64,000 bases of DNA. Origin: Hyphomonas sp. (GTDB lineage: Bacteria; Pseudomonadota; Alphaproteobacteria; Caulobacterales; Hyphomonadaceae). The notes below the pieces were generated by a model that was given only the letters and a program-made list of their open reading frames with translations, did no database searches and was not told the DNA's origin. The stretch is from positions 372,001-436,000 of the forward strand of contig JACKIK010000001.1 in assembly GCA_020638455.1 (NCBI GenBank), in the 5' to 3' direction. Shown here in pieces: positions 50,769 to 60,405 of the stretch (position 1 is its first letter; every line of letters starts with the position of its first letter). The position numbers were made by a program, and so were the translations under genes.

Positions 50769-53357
50769 TCAGGCGGCTTCCTTGCCGGGTGTTCCGAGTT
50801 CCTGTTTCACGCGTTCGGCCAGCTGGCGGACGGTGAAGGGTTTCGGCAGGAAGGAGACGGCGCGGTCGTCGTCCAGCTGCTGGGCGATATCGCGTTCGGC
50901 ATAGCCGGAGATGAAGATCACGCGGGCATGGCCGAGCAGTTCCTTGGCTTCCCTGATCAGGGTCGGGCCGTCCTTGCCGGGCATGACCACGTCGGAGATG
51001 ACGAGGTCGAAACTGTTCGGCTGGTCTTCGAGGATTTCCCAGGCTTCCTCGCCGTCGCAGGCCTCGTCCACTTCATAGCCACGCGAGCGCAATAGCGAGG
51101 CGGCGATGCCGCGCACGCCGTCCTCGTCCTCGATGAGCAGGATCCGTCCGCGTCCGGAGATGTCCATCGGGCGGGTCGTCTTCTCGCTGTGGAAGGTCTC
51201 GACCGGGGCCGGAATTTCCTCCGGCTTGAGGGCCGGCAGGTAGATGTGGAACGTCGTGCCCCTGCCGACATTGGACGTGGTGCAGATATAGCCGCCCGAC
51301 TGCTTGATGATGCCGTAGACGGTGGCGAGGCCGAGGCCGGTGCCGACGCCCGGCTCCTTGGTGGTGAAGAAGGGCTGGAAGATCTTGTCCATGACGTCTT
51401 TCGTCATGCCGTGGCCGGTGTCTTCCACTTCGATCAGCATGTAGTCGCCATCCTCCACGAAGGAGAAGCCCTTGGCGTGGGCATCCTTGCCGGTGGCGTG
51501 GGCGGTGCGGATCGTCAGCTTGCCGCCATTCTTGTGGCTCAGCATGGCGTCGCGGGCATTGGTGGTGAGGTTGAACAGCGCGTTTTCGAGCTGGTTCTTG
51601 TCGGCCTTGATATAGGGCACGTCGCGGCCGTGCTTGACGTCGAGCTCGATCCGCTCGTCCAGCAGCTGGCGCAGGAGGATGGAAAATTCCGTCATCCAGT
51701 CGGTGACGGCGAAGACCTCGCGCTTGAAGGTCTGCGCGCGGGCATAGGCGAGCAGCATCTTCACCAGTTCCTTGGCGCGCATCGAGAATTCGTGGATCGA
51801 CTGCAGGTGGGCATAGGACGGATCGCCCAGCGGGTGCTGGACCATCAGCTGCTCGTTGTTGAGGATGATGCCCTGCAGGACATTGTTGAAGTCGTGCGCG
51901 ACGCCGCCGGCGAGCTGGCCGATGGCCTGCATCTTCTCGCCATGGGCAAGGCGGATTTCGAGCTGGCGCTGTTCGGTGATGTCCATGACATAGGCGACCG
52001 ACGGGCGGCCGCTGCCGTCGAGGGCGACGAACACGTTGACGTGGCGCGGCTCCTTGCCGGCGATGCGGAGGCCCACCGGCTTGTCGATGGCATCGACCAG
52101 CGCGCAGGAGAGGACCTCCTCGCCGTCGTCGGCCTGGAACAGGCTGGAGAATTTCTGGCCGGGCGAGGCGAGGCCGTCGGTCATTTCCATCAGGGCCCGG
52201 TTGGCATCGAGGATGACGGCGCCCTGCACGCTGTCGCCCTGCAGGCGGACGGCGCCGAACGGGGCGTCGTCGAACATCGGATCGCCTTCGGCGGGGCGCG
52301 GCGGGCGCGAACCGGTCAGGGCGAAGCGCTCCTCGCCGCCATTCATGATCTGCGCGCTGGGCAGCAGGATGGTACGGCCGGAGGCTTCTGCTCCGCGGCC
52401 CGACCAGGTGGTGATCGCCTGCACCGGAGTCTCGATGCCGTCGCGGCCGCGCAGCTGGATGTCTGCCCGGCCTGGGGCCCCGGTCTTGCGGTCGCGGGCC
52501 AGCATCTTCACGAATTCCGGGCGCATGATGTCGTCGATGCGGACATTGCGTGCGGTTTCCGGCAGGCCCAGCGTGTCGCGCAGCCAGGAATTGGCATAGG
52601 TGATCGTGCCGTCCGGGCGGGCGGCAAAGAAGCCCATCGGGGCGTCTTCGACATAGAGGGATTTGAGATCCGTCGCGCCGGTCGCCTCGCGCTCGCCGGC
52701 GATCGGACGGATGCGCCAGAGCACCTTGCCGCGCGGCAGGGGCGAGACGGAAATCTCGTACTGGGCCGGCACCTGATCCGGGCCGATGGTGATCGGCGGC
52801 AGGACTTCGCGGCGGGCGATGCCGGACTTGGCATCCTTCGACAGGCGGTAGACCGGCGCGGCAAGACCGGGGCTGGCGCCGAACAGGCGGTCCACGGTGA
52901 CCGGGGCGCTGTCGGTGCTGCCGCCGACCATGAGCGCCATGGCGGTCAGGTCCTTGTAGGCGGTGTTAGCCGCGACCGGGGCGCCGCCCTGGTCGGCGAT
53001 GAGGACGCTTTCGTCCAGCGCCTCGATCCAGCCGAAACGCGGCTGGCTGGCCTGCGCGGCGCGGATGGCCGACCCCCGCTCCGGGAACAGGCCGAGCATG
53101 CGGCCGGCGCCGCGCACCGTCCACAGCAGGAAGACGAGACCGCCGGACGCCATGGCGATCAGCAGGATCGGACCGGGCGCCCCCGATGCCCGCGGCCAGG
53201 CGAGCGCGACGCTGGCGGCCGCGATGGAGATCAGCAGGCAGCCCCAGAAGAGCAGCTGCATCAGGTCGATGCGCCGGCGCGGCAGCAGGGACTGCCCCTC
53301 CTCCGCAAGATCGACTTCGTCGCCGTGGCTGTCGTTCGTCCGGTTCAGATCGTCCAT
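50769..53357 (-). CDS. cckA: cell-cycle hybrid histidine kinase CckA
   Basis: 862 residues from ATG 53357 (MDDLNRTND). Two membrane helices lie near 33-54 and 62-82. Two PAS-like regions follow (about 100-220, and 235-470 with [24 protein letters not shown]). HisKA has phosphoacceptor His488 (GGVAHDFNN). The ATPase has [23 protein letters not shown] and [20 protein letters not shown]. The receiver has [10 protein letters not shown] and Asp789 ([10 protein letters not shown]). Membrane-bound CckA phosphorylates ChpT, then CtrA and CpdR, setting cell-cycle progression. Length and the [13 protein letters not shown] H-box match CckA rather than NtrB-like kinases. A long open frame on the opposite strand is a composition shadow. 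Confidence 0.9.
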   Translation of the reverse strand: MDDLNRTNDSHGDEVDLAEEGQSLLPRRRIDLMQLLFWGCLLISIAAASVALAWPRASGAPGPILLIAMASGGLVFLLWTVRGAGRMLGLFPERGSAIRAAQASQPRFGWIEALDESVLIADQGGAPVAANTAYKDLTAMALMVGGSTDSAPVTVDRLFGASPGLAAPVYRLSKDAKSGIARREVLPPITIGPDQVPAQYEISVSPLPRGKVLWRIRPIAGEREATGATDLKSLYVEDAPMGFFAARPDGTITYANSWLRDTLGLPETARNVRIDDIMRPEFVKMLARDRKTGAPGRADIQLRGRDGIETPVQAITTWSGRGAEASGRTILLPSAQIMNGGEERFALTGSRPPRPAEGDPMFDDAPFGAVRLQGDSVQGAVILDANRALMEMTDGLASPGQKFSSLFQADDGEEVLSCALVDAIDKPVGLRIAGKEPRHVNVFVALDGSGRPSVAYVMDITEQRQLEIRLAHGEKMQAIGQLAGGVAHDFNNVLQGIILNNEQLMVQHPLGDPSYAHLQSIHEFSMRAKELVKMLLAYARAQTFKREVFAVTDWMTEFSILLRQLLDERIELDVKHGRDVPYIKADKNQLENALFNLTTNARDAMLSHKNGGKLTIRTAHATGKDAHAKGFSFVEDGDYMLIEVEDTGHGMTKDVMDKIFQPFFTTKEPGVGTGLGLATVYGIIKQSGGYICTTSNVGRGTTFHIYLPALKPEEIPAPVETFHSEKTTRPMDISGRGRILLIEDEDGVRGIAASLLRSRGYEVDEACDGEEAWEILEDQPNSFDLVISDVVMPGKDGPTLIREAKELLGHARVIFISGYAERDIAQQLDDDRAVSFLPKPFTVRQLAERVKQELGTPGKEAA

Positions 53358-53546
53358 ACTGTTACCCAACTTCAGGCGCCCGGGCGGCAGGTCCGCGGGC
53401 CATGACAAAGGGCTGCGCCGGCAGGGCCGACTCAGCCACACAGAATCCTAGTTTAGAGAGAGTTAGGCGGCAAAGGTTAACGAAAGCAAAAAAAGCGTTA
53501 AGACATACTGCAGAAATTACAGATTCCCCGACACCCGGAGCCTCCC

Positions 53547-55415
53547 ATGAAACATGCCGCCACCGCGCTTGCGCTGATCCTTGCCACCGGAGCCTGCGCG
53601 ACGCCCCCCGCCCCGCCGGCCGCTGCCGCCGCGCCTGAAGCGGAGGCCGCTGCGGCCCCGTCGGCGGAGGCAGTGGAAGCCGAATCGGCCCGGCTGAACG
53701 CCTGGTTCGACAGGAAATTCGACGAGGCGGTGGCGCGCAACCCGGTCTGGGAGACCTATCTCGGCCGCAAGGACCATTATGGCGACTGGGACGACGTCTC
53801 TGATGCCAATGCCCTGAAGGAACTGGAGATCGAGCGGGCCGATATCGCCGAAATGAAAGCGGCGTTCGACCCGGCGCTGCTGGACGCGCAGGCGAAGGTC
53901 TCCTGGCGGATCGCCGAGCTGAACCTGAAACAGGACGAGGCCGACTATCCCTTCCGCCACCACCATTACGTGTTCGACCAGATGAACGGCGTGCAGGCGG
54001 AGATCCCGGCCTTTCTCATCAACCAGCACAAGATCGACACTGCGTCGGACGCCGAGGCGTATATTTCCCGCCTCAACGGCATTCCGGCCTATATGGAGCA
54101 GAATCTCGAGAATTCGCGGATAGCCGCGCGCATGGGTATCCAGCCGCCGGCCTTCGTCTACGCCTATGTCCTGTCCGATGCGCAGGGCGTGATCACCGGA
54201 TATCCCTTCGACGACAGCGGCGAGGACAGCCCGCTGATGGAGGATTTCCGCGGCAAGGTGCAGGCGCTGGTCGAGACGGGCACGATCGACCAGGCAGCGG
54301 CCAACGACCTCAACTCCCGCGCCGCAACCGCCCTGCACAACAAGGTGGGCCCGGCCTATGCGGCGGCGATTGCCGAGCTGACCGAGCAGGCGAAGACCGC
54401 GACCACCGATGATGGCGTGTGGAAACTGCCGGACGGCGAAGCCTATTACGCGGCGAACCTCGCCCGCTACACCACGACCGACATGACGGCCGACGAGATC
54501 CACCAGCTTGGCCTTGCCGAAATGGACCGCATCCATGGCGAGATGCAGGAGATCATGAAGAAGGTCGGCTTCGAGGGCAGCCTCAAGGATTTCTTCGAAT
54601 TCACGCGGACCGATCCGCAATTCTTCAAGCCGAATACGGATGAAGGCCGCGCCGAATACCTGGCCGAGGCAACCGCACTGATCGACCAGATGCGCGGCGA
54701 CCTGCCCAAGGTGTTCAACACCTTCCCGAAGGCCGACATCATCGTGAAAGCGGTCGAGCCCTTCCGCGAGAAATCCGCCGGCAAGGCGTTCTATTCCGAC
54801 CCGTCTGCGGACGGCAGCCGTCCGGGAACCTATTATGCCAACCTCTACCGGATGCAGGACATGCCGACCTACCAGATGGCGGCGCTGGCCTTCCATGAGG
54901 GAATTCCCGGCCACCACATGCAGATCGCCATTGCACAGGAGCTGACGGGCATTCCGGAGTTCCGGAAGTTCGGCGGCTTCACGGCCTTTGTCGAAGGCTG
55001 GGGCCTGTATTCGGAATACCTGCCGAAGGACATGGGCTACTATCAGGACCCGTATGACGATTTCGGGCGGCTTGCGATGGAACTGTGGCGCGCCGCGCGC
55101 CTCGTGGTCGACACGGGCATCCATGAGAAACACTGGACCCGAGAACAGGCGATCCAGTACCTCATCGACAACACACCGAACCCGGAGGGCGACTGCAAGA
55201 AGGCGATCGAGCGCTATATCGTGATGCCGGGCCAGGCGACGGCCTACAAGATCGGCATGAACAAGATCGTGGAACTGCGCGAAAAGGCGAAAGCCGAACT
55301 GGGCGACACGTTCGACATTCGCGACTTTCACGATGTTGTGTTGAAGGACGGGGCGGTTCCGCTTGCCATTCTCGAGGAAAATGTCGACGCATGGATTGCC
55401 GAAAAAAAGGGCTGA
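53547..55415 (+). CDS. DUF885 family lipoprotein, putative zinc peptidase
   Basis: 622 residues with lipoprotein signal MKHAATALALILATGAC followed by an Ala/Pro linker. The conserved DUF885 zinc motif is FHEGIPGHHMQIAIAQEL near residue 452, with FVEGWGLYSEYL near 480, DPYDDFGRLAMELWRAARLVVDTGIH near 505 and PGQATAYKIGM near 560. The HExxxHH-like motif and later Glu indicate a metallopeptidase active site. It is outer-membrane- or periplasm-anchored; the substrate is unknown. It is divergent from cckA across 189 bases with no clear operator, and followed by the YceI gene 23 bases later. Confidence 0.85.
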   Translation: MKHAATALALILATGACATPPAPPAAAAAPEAEAAAAPSAEAVEAESARLNAWFDRKFDEAVARNPVWETYLGRKDHYGDWDDVSDANALKELEIERADIAEMKAAFDPALLDAQAKVSWRIAELNLKQDEADYPFRHHHYVFDQMNGVQAEIPAFLINQHKIDTASDAEAYISRLNGIPAYMEQNLENSRIAARMGIQPPAFVYAYVLSDAQGVITGYPFDDSGEDSPLMEDFRGKVQALVETGTIDQAAANDLNSRAATALHNKVGPAYAAAIAELTEQAKTATTDDGVWKLPDGEAYYAANLARYTTTDMTADEIHQLGLAEMDRIHGEMQEIMKKVGFEGSLKDFFEFTRTDPQFFKPNTDEGRAEYLAEATALIDQMRGDLPKVFNTFPKADIIVKAVEPFREKSAGKAFYSDPSADGSRPGTYYANLYRMQDMPTYQMAALAFHEGIPGHHMQIAIAQELTGIPEFRKFGGFTAFVEGWGLYSEYLPKDMGYYQDPYDDFGRLAMELWRAARLVVDTGIHEKHWTREQAIQYLIDNTPNPEGDCKKAIERYIVMPGQATAYKIGMNKIVELREKAKAELGDTFDIRDFHDVVLKDGAVPLAILEENVDAWIAEKKG

Positions 55416-55438
55416 CCTGACGGCCCGGAAAGGGAGCC

Positions 55439-56092
55439 ATGTTCCGCGCCGCACTCGCCGCCCTGCTCATCGCGCTGGCGGGGTGCTCGTCGATCGTGGC
55501 CGCCGCGCTGAAGCCGGATCTGAAGGCGAGTGCGGCCGCGCTGGAGCCGGGCGACTGGCGGCTGGACCCGGACCATGCCGCCCTGCTCTTCCGGATCAAC
55601 CATCTCGGCTATTCGGACCTTGTCGGCCGGTTCGACCATTTCGATGTGTCGCTGGCCGGCGATGGCAGCCATCCGGACGAGGCACGCGCCAGCGCGGTGA
55701 TCGACATCACCTCGCTCGACATGGGCAATGACACATTCACCGGGGACCTGCTGGGCAAGCGCTGGTTCGATGCGGCGGACTACCCCGAAGCCTCCTTCCG
55801 CACGCTGAGCGTGACGCCGACCGGCGAGACGACCGCAGATGTCGCCGGGGAGCTGGCCCTGCGCGGGGTGACGAAGCCGGTGACGCTGAAGGTGCGCCTC
55901 AATGGGACGGCCTATGACCGTATCCGCGGCGCCGATGTGGCGGGTTTCAGCGCAAGCGCCGTGATCAGCCGGTCGGATTTCGGCCTCGATGCCTTCTCGG
56001 GCCTCGTGACGGATGAAGTCCGTATCGAGATCGAAGCGGAACTGCTGAAGAAGAAACAGGCCGGCTTCAGAAGCCCGGCAGGCGGCGTGTGA
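55439..56092 (+). CDS. YceI family lipoprotein
   Basis: 217 residues with lipobox LAGC. The YceI lipocalin-like barrel is evident: WRLDPDHAALLFRINHLGYSDLVGRFDHFD near residue 40, ASAVIDITSLDMGNDTFTGDLLGKRWFDAADYPEASFRT near 83, and GELALRGVTKPVTLKVRLNG near 140. Members bind isoprenoid-like lipids in the periplasm. It lies 23 bases after the DUF885 gene, so the two are probably co-transcribed. Its last 26 bases overlap the convergent fliM-like gene. Confidence 0.88.
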   Translation: MFRAALAALLIALAGCSSIVAAALKPDLKASAAALEPGDWRLDPDHAALLFRINHLGYSDLVGRFDHFDVSLAGDGSHPDEARASAVIDITSLDMGNDTFTGDLLGKRWFDAADYPEASFRTLSVTPTGETTADVAGELALRGVTKPVTLKVRLNGTAYDRIRGADVAGFSASAVISRSDFGLDAFSGLVTDEVRIEIEAELLKKKQAGFRSPAGGV

Positions 56093-57125
56093 TGCGCACC
56101 GCCATCTTGCTGCCCTTGCGGCCGATCTGACCCTCGGCGATGACGGGGCCGGCGCGCCCGCCGGACAGAAGCTCGACCGGCTGGTCCGCCGGGACGCCCA
56201 GCAGCAGGGTCGAGCCGGCCGTCAGGTCGGACAGGCGCGACATCGGCACGCTGAGGCTGGCAACGCGGGCTGTCAGCACCGCGGTCAGCCCTCCGGGTAC
56301 GGCGGATTTCGCATCCGGGGCCGGAACGGCTTTCGGCGCGGGCATGGCCGGTTCCTCGAACAGGCTGTCGGAGGACAGGATCAGGCGCGCGGCAAAGGTG
56401 CCGGCATCGACACGGACATCGAAATCGACGATTTCCGCAGCGCCCGGCCGGGCGAGAGCGGCGGCGAATTCGACATCGATCTCGACCCCGGCGAACGCCA
56501 GCGTCGTCGAAATTGCGGGACCCAGCGGACGCACGAGCCCTTCCAGCAGGGCGCTGTCGAGCGGCGTCAGGTGGCGCGGGCTCCATGGGCCGGGCCGGCC
56601 GCCGCAGGCGCTCTCGATCAGTGCATGGGCGAGCTGGGGCGACAGGATGAGCATGGCGTCAACCTCGCCCTCCCCCGTCGCGAAGCAGGCAACCGCGGCG
56701 CCGCGCCCGGCAGGACCTTCGTCCAGCCCGGTGTCGAAGTCGCCTTCCATGACCGTGCGGGCGACCGCCGCAGCCTTCAGGCCGCAACCCTTGCGGAGCG
56801 CCAGCGACAGGCGAGAGGCGAGCCGGCGCGCCGGGGCCGGAATATCCGTAGACGGCGAAGCTGCCTTCGGCGCAGGCTTCGCCTCGACATCCGGCAGGAC
56901 CTTGTCGGCGATGATTTCGGGTTCCGGCGGCGCTTCCACTTCCGGAATGTCCGGACGCAGAAGGGCCTCGATCTCGGCAGCGCTCAGCAGGCCGCGCGAC
57001 GACGGCAGCGGACGCTCCGGCGTCAGCGGCTCGAACGTCGTGGGCATGTCGACCAGCACCTCCGTCTCGCGGCGAGGCGACATGTCCCACCCGTCATCGG
57101 AGGGGAGAGGGAGACCAGGCTTCAT
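56067..57125 (-). CDS. FliM-like flagellar switch protein
   Basis: 352 residues from ATG 57125; GTG 57140 is an alternative. LLSAAEIEALLRPD near residue 46 matches the CheY-P-binding peptide of FliM (LSQ-x-EIDALL) but sits behind a 45-residue extension. The middle (about 100-245) is a CheC-like domain, and the C-terminus (MSRLSDLTAGSTLLLGVP through GQIGRKGSKMAVRIT) is a SpoA domain. This is the C-ring component that joins switch and stator. Whether it is the main FliM or a paralog cannot be settled; no other flagellar structural gene is adjacent. A CtrA-like box lies 43 bases upstream. Confidence 0.75.
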   Translation of the reverse strand: MKPGLPLPSDDGWDMSPRRETEVLVDMPTTFEPLTPERPLPSSRGLLSAAEIEALLRPDIPEVEAPPEPEIIADKVLPDVEAKPAPKAASPSTDIPAPARRLASRLSLALRKGCGLKAAAVARTVMEGDFDTGLDEGPAGRGAAVACFATGEGEVDAMLILSPQLAHALIESACGGRPGPWSPRHLTPLDSALLEGLVRPLGPAISTTLAFAGVEIDVEFAAALARPGAAEIVDFDVRVDAGTFAARLILSSDSLFEEPAMPAPKAVPAPDAKSAVPGGLTAVLTARVASLSVPMSRLSDLTAGSTLLLGVPADQPVELLSGGRAGPVIAEGQIGRKGSKMAVRITRRLPGF

Positions 57126-57167
57126 TCGTAGCGGATCCACAGACTGCCCTTTGTGCCCGCGAGAAGG

Positions 57168-57182
57168 TTAACGGCGGGTTAG
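57168..57182 (-). promoter_or_regulatory. CtrA-like box upstream of the fliM-like gene
   Basis: Read on the minus strand: CTAA, seven bases, TTAAC. This is seven of eight positions of the CtrA consensus TTAA-N7-TTAA with the usual trailing C. It ends 43 bases before the fliM-like ATG. CtrA, activated through CckA, controls flagellar genes in this order of bacteria. The rest of the gap to dksA (57183-57395) shows no other signal I trust. Confidence 0.5.
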
Positions 57183-57395
57183 GACTTTCCCGGGGTGCGG
57201 CGTCCCGGCAGCCGCCGGCCCGCAGCGAATCGCCGGCAGGCTAACAAAATCCGGCCTGTTGTTAAACATGAGGGTTCAGCCTTAAGACCCTGATTACCAA
57301 GGCGTAAGAGATCGTTTGGACCTTGATGGCATTCTGGCCTTCGACGCAGGAAGCCTCCGAACAATGGAGCGCCGCGGCGTTGGGGATGTGATGAA

Positions 57396-57433
57396 ACAGC
57401 GGCGGCGCCTCCCGGGGGAGACGCCGCCGTTTG
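57396..57433. terminator. hairpin terminator after dksA
   Basis: CGGCGGCGCCTCCC (57400-57413) pairs with GGGAGACGCCGCCG (57416-57429) with one non-Watson-Crick position. The tail is T-rich on the plus side (TTTGTCTTT) and weaker on the minus side, though the only adjacent gene end is dksA on the minus strand. Confidence 0.6.
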
Positions 57434-57460
57434 TCTTTGGGCTGTCGGGCGTGCGCGGGA

Positions 57461-57877
57461 TCAGTCGTCGCGCAGGGTGCGTTCCTTGCGCTCGTGGCGT
57501 TCCTGGGCCTCGAGGCTCATCGTGGCGGTCGGACGGGCTTCGAGGCGGCGGATGCCGATCGGCTCGCCGGTCACTTCGCAATAGCCGTAGGTGCCGTCAT
57601 CGATGCGGCGCAGGGCGGCGTCGATCTTGGAAATCAGCTTGCGCTGGCGGTCGCGGGTGCGAAGCTCAAGGGCCTTGTCGCTCTCGGCGGAGGCGCGGTC
57701 CACCATGTCCGGCAGGGAGCCGGACTCGTCCTGGAGATTGGTGATGGTCTGCTTGGCGCCGTTCAGGATCTCGGCTTTCCAGTTCTCCAGCAGCCTGCGG
57801 AAATAGGCGAGCTGGAGCTCGTTCATAAAGTCCTCGTCTTCCGAGGGACGATAGTCATCTGCAATCTCGACACTCAT
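57461..57877 (-). CDS. dksA: RNA polymerase-binding transcription factor DksA
   Basis: 138 residues from ATG 57877 (MSVEIADDYRPSEDEDF). The coiled-coil (about 15-90: MNELQLAYFRRLLENWKAEIL through DRASAESDKALELRTRDRQRKLISKIDAALRRI) carries the DxxDxA-type tip in PDMVDRASAESD. The zinc-finger region is degenerate: GTYGYCEVTGEPIGIRRLEARPTA has a single Cys, as is common in alphaproteobacterial DksA. It binds the RNA polymerase secondary channel and, with ppGpp, mediates the stringent response. A terminator-like hairpin follows. Confidence 0.92.
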   Translation of the reverse strand: MSVEIADDYRPSEDEDFMNELQLAYFRRLLENWKAEILNGAKQTITNLQDESGSLPDMVDRASAESDKALELRTRDRQRKLISKIDAALRRIDDGTYGYCEVTGEPIGIRRLEARPTATMSLEAQERHERKERTLRDD

Positions 57878-58138
57878 CGCAGGACACCTCATTCGAACTT
57901 GCGCGGGATATAGGCCGCCAATCGATTCACCGCAATCGGCAAAACTGTGATAATTTTGCCAATGTTTTCAGCCGATTGTGTCCAAATCCCGCAAATCTCG
58001 TGACATTGTGATCGTCCCGGCCCAGCCTGCGGACACAAGAAACAGTGCAATTTGCAGGCCGGGACTTGATCTTTCGGGCCTGCACGCGCTCTATGAATCC
58101 TCGCCCCTTGCACAGTGAATACAGCGGTTTGAGCGTTC

Positions 58139-59428
58139 ATGGCCCGACGCCGGAAAAGGACCGACAAGACATCCGGCTGGATGCCGGCGGTGATTTTCAA
58201 CTCATTGCTGATCCTGACGCCCGTGATCGCCGCACAGGTCCTGGGGGCGGCCTTCTCCGGGGCCTCGTTTTCTGAATCCCCTGCGATCGAGGCGATCGAC
58301 CAGACGCGGCGCAACATCGATGCGGCGTTCGCCTCGTTCGCACCGCGCAATCCGGGCGACCGCTACGAGTTCTGGTACGATGTCGTCGACCGGGAACTCG
58401 GCGAACGGGACATGGCCGCAGCGCACGGCTTCCTGCTGGCGGCGCCGGAAATGCTGGACAAGAAGGATGTCCGCGGACTCATGGCGGCGGCCGATTCCGA
58501 GCGCCTCAGCCGCGCCGACGAGCGCCTGACCGCGGCGGCGCTGCGCAAGCTGCCGACGGCGATCAGCCTGAAATACGAACAGACGCAGGTCTCCGCGCGT
58601 GTCCTGGACACGCAGGTCGAGGAAGGCCCCGAAACCATCGCCGAGGAATCCACCGGCAATGCCGCCGACGCGGACGGTGTCGGCGGTCCCGAGGTGGAGG
58701 TTGCGGCCCCCGGGGTCAGCGAGGAGGCGCGCTTCCGCCTGCTCGGCAACTTCCAGGACCTGGCAGAAAACTCCGAGCGCTGGCTGCATGGCGACCGGAT
58801 CGACACGATCGCCCTCAAGATGACCGCGATCGGCCTGATCGAGGCGGAAAGCTCCGATGGCGTGTCGGACGCCAATATCCGCGCCGCTTCGATCCTGAAA
58901 TCGGCGCTTCGCTCGCGGCGCCTGACCGACGAATTCCGCACCTACCTGACGGCGCGGGTGAATGCGGCGCTTCCGGACGACAAGCTGCGCCCGGCCCTGA
59001 GTACCGCGCTCGGCCAGCTCGCCACGACCGAGGTGCGGACGGAGCGCGTGAAGGCCGCCTTCACCGGCGCCATCGACCAGCGCGGCCTGCTGAGGCTGGA
59101 GGATGACCTCGAGCAGATCGACCGGATCGGTACGCTGACCAGCCCGACGGCCGCGATCACGCTGATCGAACAGGCCGAGGACAGCGCCGACCTGCGCCGC
59201 ATCCGGCTGATCGCCGAGGCCGGCGGCGACCGGGCGGTTGCGCTGGTCAAGCAGTCCGGCACGGCCGCGCTGCGCGTGGCGGATACGGGCGTGCACTGGA
59301 CCATGCACATGGTGCTGCAGGTCATGGGCATGACGCTGTCGGCGGTGGCGATGCTGTTCGTGACCTGGTCGACGCTTCGCCGGAACATCAAGTTCCGCCG
59401 GCGCCATCACGGCCCCCTGCCCGGCTGA
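58139..59428 (+). CDS. membrane protein with a large extracytoplasmic domain, unknown
   Basis: 429 residues. Basic N-terminus (MARRRKRTDKTSG) and a first membrane helix at about 17-37 (AVIFNSLLILTPVIAAQVLGA). A long helical domain (about 45-385), rich in Ala, Glu and Asp, contains repeated-looking segments such as LPTAISLKYEQTQV and AALPDDKLRPALSTALGQLATTEV. A second membrane helix near 390-412 (MHMVLQVMGMTLSAVAMLFV) precedes a basic C-terminus. Both ends would be cytoplasmic with the middle in the periplasm. No family recognised. The 261 bases before it, shared with dksA, show no feature I can name. Confidence 0.6.
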   Translation: MARRRKRTDKTSGWMPAVIFNSLLILTPVIAAQVLGAAFSGASFSESPAIEAIDQTRRNIDAAFASFAPRNPGDRYEFWYDVVDRELGERDMAAAHGFLLAAPEMLDKKDVRGLMAAADSERLSRADERLTAAALRKLPTAISLKYEQTQVSARVLDTQVEEGPETIAEESTGNAADADGVGGPEVEVAAPGVSEEARFRLLGNFQDLAENSERWLHGDRIDTIALKMTAIGLIEAESSDGVSDANIRAASILKSALRSRRLTDEFRTYLTARVNAALPDDKLRPALSTALGQLATTEVRTERVKAAFTGAIDQRGLLRLEDDLEQIDRIGTLTSPTAAITLIEQAEDSADLRRIRLIAEAGGDRAVALVKQSGTAALRVADTGVHWTMHMVLQVMGMTLSAVAMLFVTWSTLRRNIKFRRRHHGPLPG

Positions 59429-59435
59429 CGCGGCC

Positions 59436-60083
59436 CTAGAGGCCGAAGGCGCCCTTGATGCCGTCGATCAGCAGCTGCACCGACAGGGCAGCCAGGATGA
59501 CGCCGAAAATCCGCGTCATCGCACCGGCAACGCTGGCGCCAAGCAGGCGCACCAGCGGCCCGGCAGCCAGGAAGATCACCAGCGTCAGCAGCAGGTTGAG
59601 GCCAATCGCGAGCAGGATGACCCCCTTCTCGGCCCAGTTGTGGGCGCTGGACATGTAGAACATGGCCGTGGCGATAGAGCCTGGGCCCGCAATCATCGGA
59701 ATACCGATCGGAAACACCGAAATGTCGTCCGGTGCCGGGTCCTTGAGGTGGCTGCCGATATGTTCCTCGGCGCGGTGTTCGCGGCGCTCGGTCCGCTTTT
59801 CGAACACCATGTCGAGCGCGATCAGGAACAGCAGCGCTCCACCGGCCGCGCGGAAGGCATCGATGGAAATCTGCATCGCGTTCATCAGCCAGGCGCCGCC
59901 GAAGGCGAAGGAAAACATGATGATCGTCGCCACGAAGGACGATTTGACCGCCATGTTCCGGCGATAGGCGGCATTGCCCCGCGCCGTCAGCGTGGCAAAC
60001 ACCGGCGCCACGCCGAGCGCGTCGATCAGCACGAAAAACGTGACGAAGCTGGCTGTGAAAAGGGAAAGGAGCTCGGCGTTCAT
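59436..60083 (-). CDS. MarC family membrane protein
   Basis: 215 residues, six hydrophobic helices. MNAELLSLFTASFVTFFVLIDALGVAPVFATLT at the start, AFRAAGGALLFLIALDMVF near residue 82 and VFPIGIPMIAGPGSIATAM near 130 are MarC family signatures. The PGSIAT and DPLGxxP-type motif (here LGVAPVF) are kept. Despite the name, MarC is not shown to cause antibiotic resistance; its transport role is unresolved. It lies ten bases before the small flbT-linked gene stop region, on the same strand. Confidence 0.88.
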   Translation of the reverse strand: MNAELLSLFTASFVTFFVLIDALGVAPVFATLTARGNAAYRRNMAVKSSFVATIIMFSFAFGGAWLMNAMQISIDAFRAAGGALLFLIALDMVFEKRTERREHRAEEHIGSHLKDPAPDDISVFPIGIPMIAGPGSIATAMFYMSSAHNWAEKGVILLAIGLNLLLTLVIFLAAGPLVRLLGASVAGAMTRIFGVILAALSVQLLIDGIKGAFGL

Positions 60084-60093
60084 GCGCGGCGCT

Positions 60094-60405
60094 TTAGCGG
60101 CGGCCGGTCGTCACGTCGAGGATTTCCTGCACTGCCGGTGCGACCACCAGGGAACGCGGCGCAGCGGAGAAACGGGACAGGTCGGCCGCACCGGAGGCGA
60201 GCGCCAGCATCATCTTGTGCCCGCGCAGCCGCTGCAGCAGGCCCTCCACACCGCGCGGCCCGTCCGCACGGGCAAGGCGCCCGTCGCCGAGGTCGACGGC
60301 AATGTCTTCGATTTCGCCGGTTTCAAGCAGGCGGATGGCTTCTTCCAGCCCCAGCAGGCGGGTTCCGGAAGCGGGTTTCGCGCGCATGAGCGTCCCGCCG
60401 CCCAT
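60094..60405 (-). CDS. small protein coupled to flbT, unknown
   Basis: 103 residues from ATG 60405, whose A is the last base of the flbT TGA stop; ATG 60387 is an alternative. Sequence: helical LLGLEEAIRLLETGEIEDIAVDLGDGRLARADG, then LLQRLRGHKMMLALASGA and LVVAPAVQEILDV. In other alphaproteobacteria flaF is the usual flbT neighbour, but this protein does not look like FlaF. Stop-start coupling to flbT suggests a flagellar or flagellin-control role. I recognise no family. Confidence 0.6.
   Translation of the reverse strand: MGGGTLMRAKPASGTRLLGLEEAIRLLETGEIEDIAVDLGDGRLARADGPRGVEGLLQRLRGHKMMLALASGAADLSRFSAAPRSLVVAPAVQEILDVTTGRR

Noticed and set aside
51189..53405. 738-codon open frame antisense to cckA
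   Set aside because: The opposite strand encodes all CckA domains in order; the antisense product has no motif.
53517..55454. 645-codon open frame antisense to the DUF885 gene
   Set aside because: The sense gene has a lipobox and the HEGIPGHH motif; the antisense translation is a codon-bias shadow.
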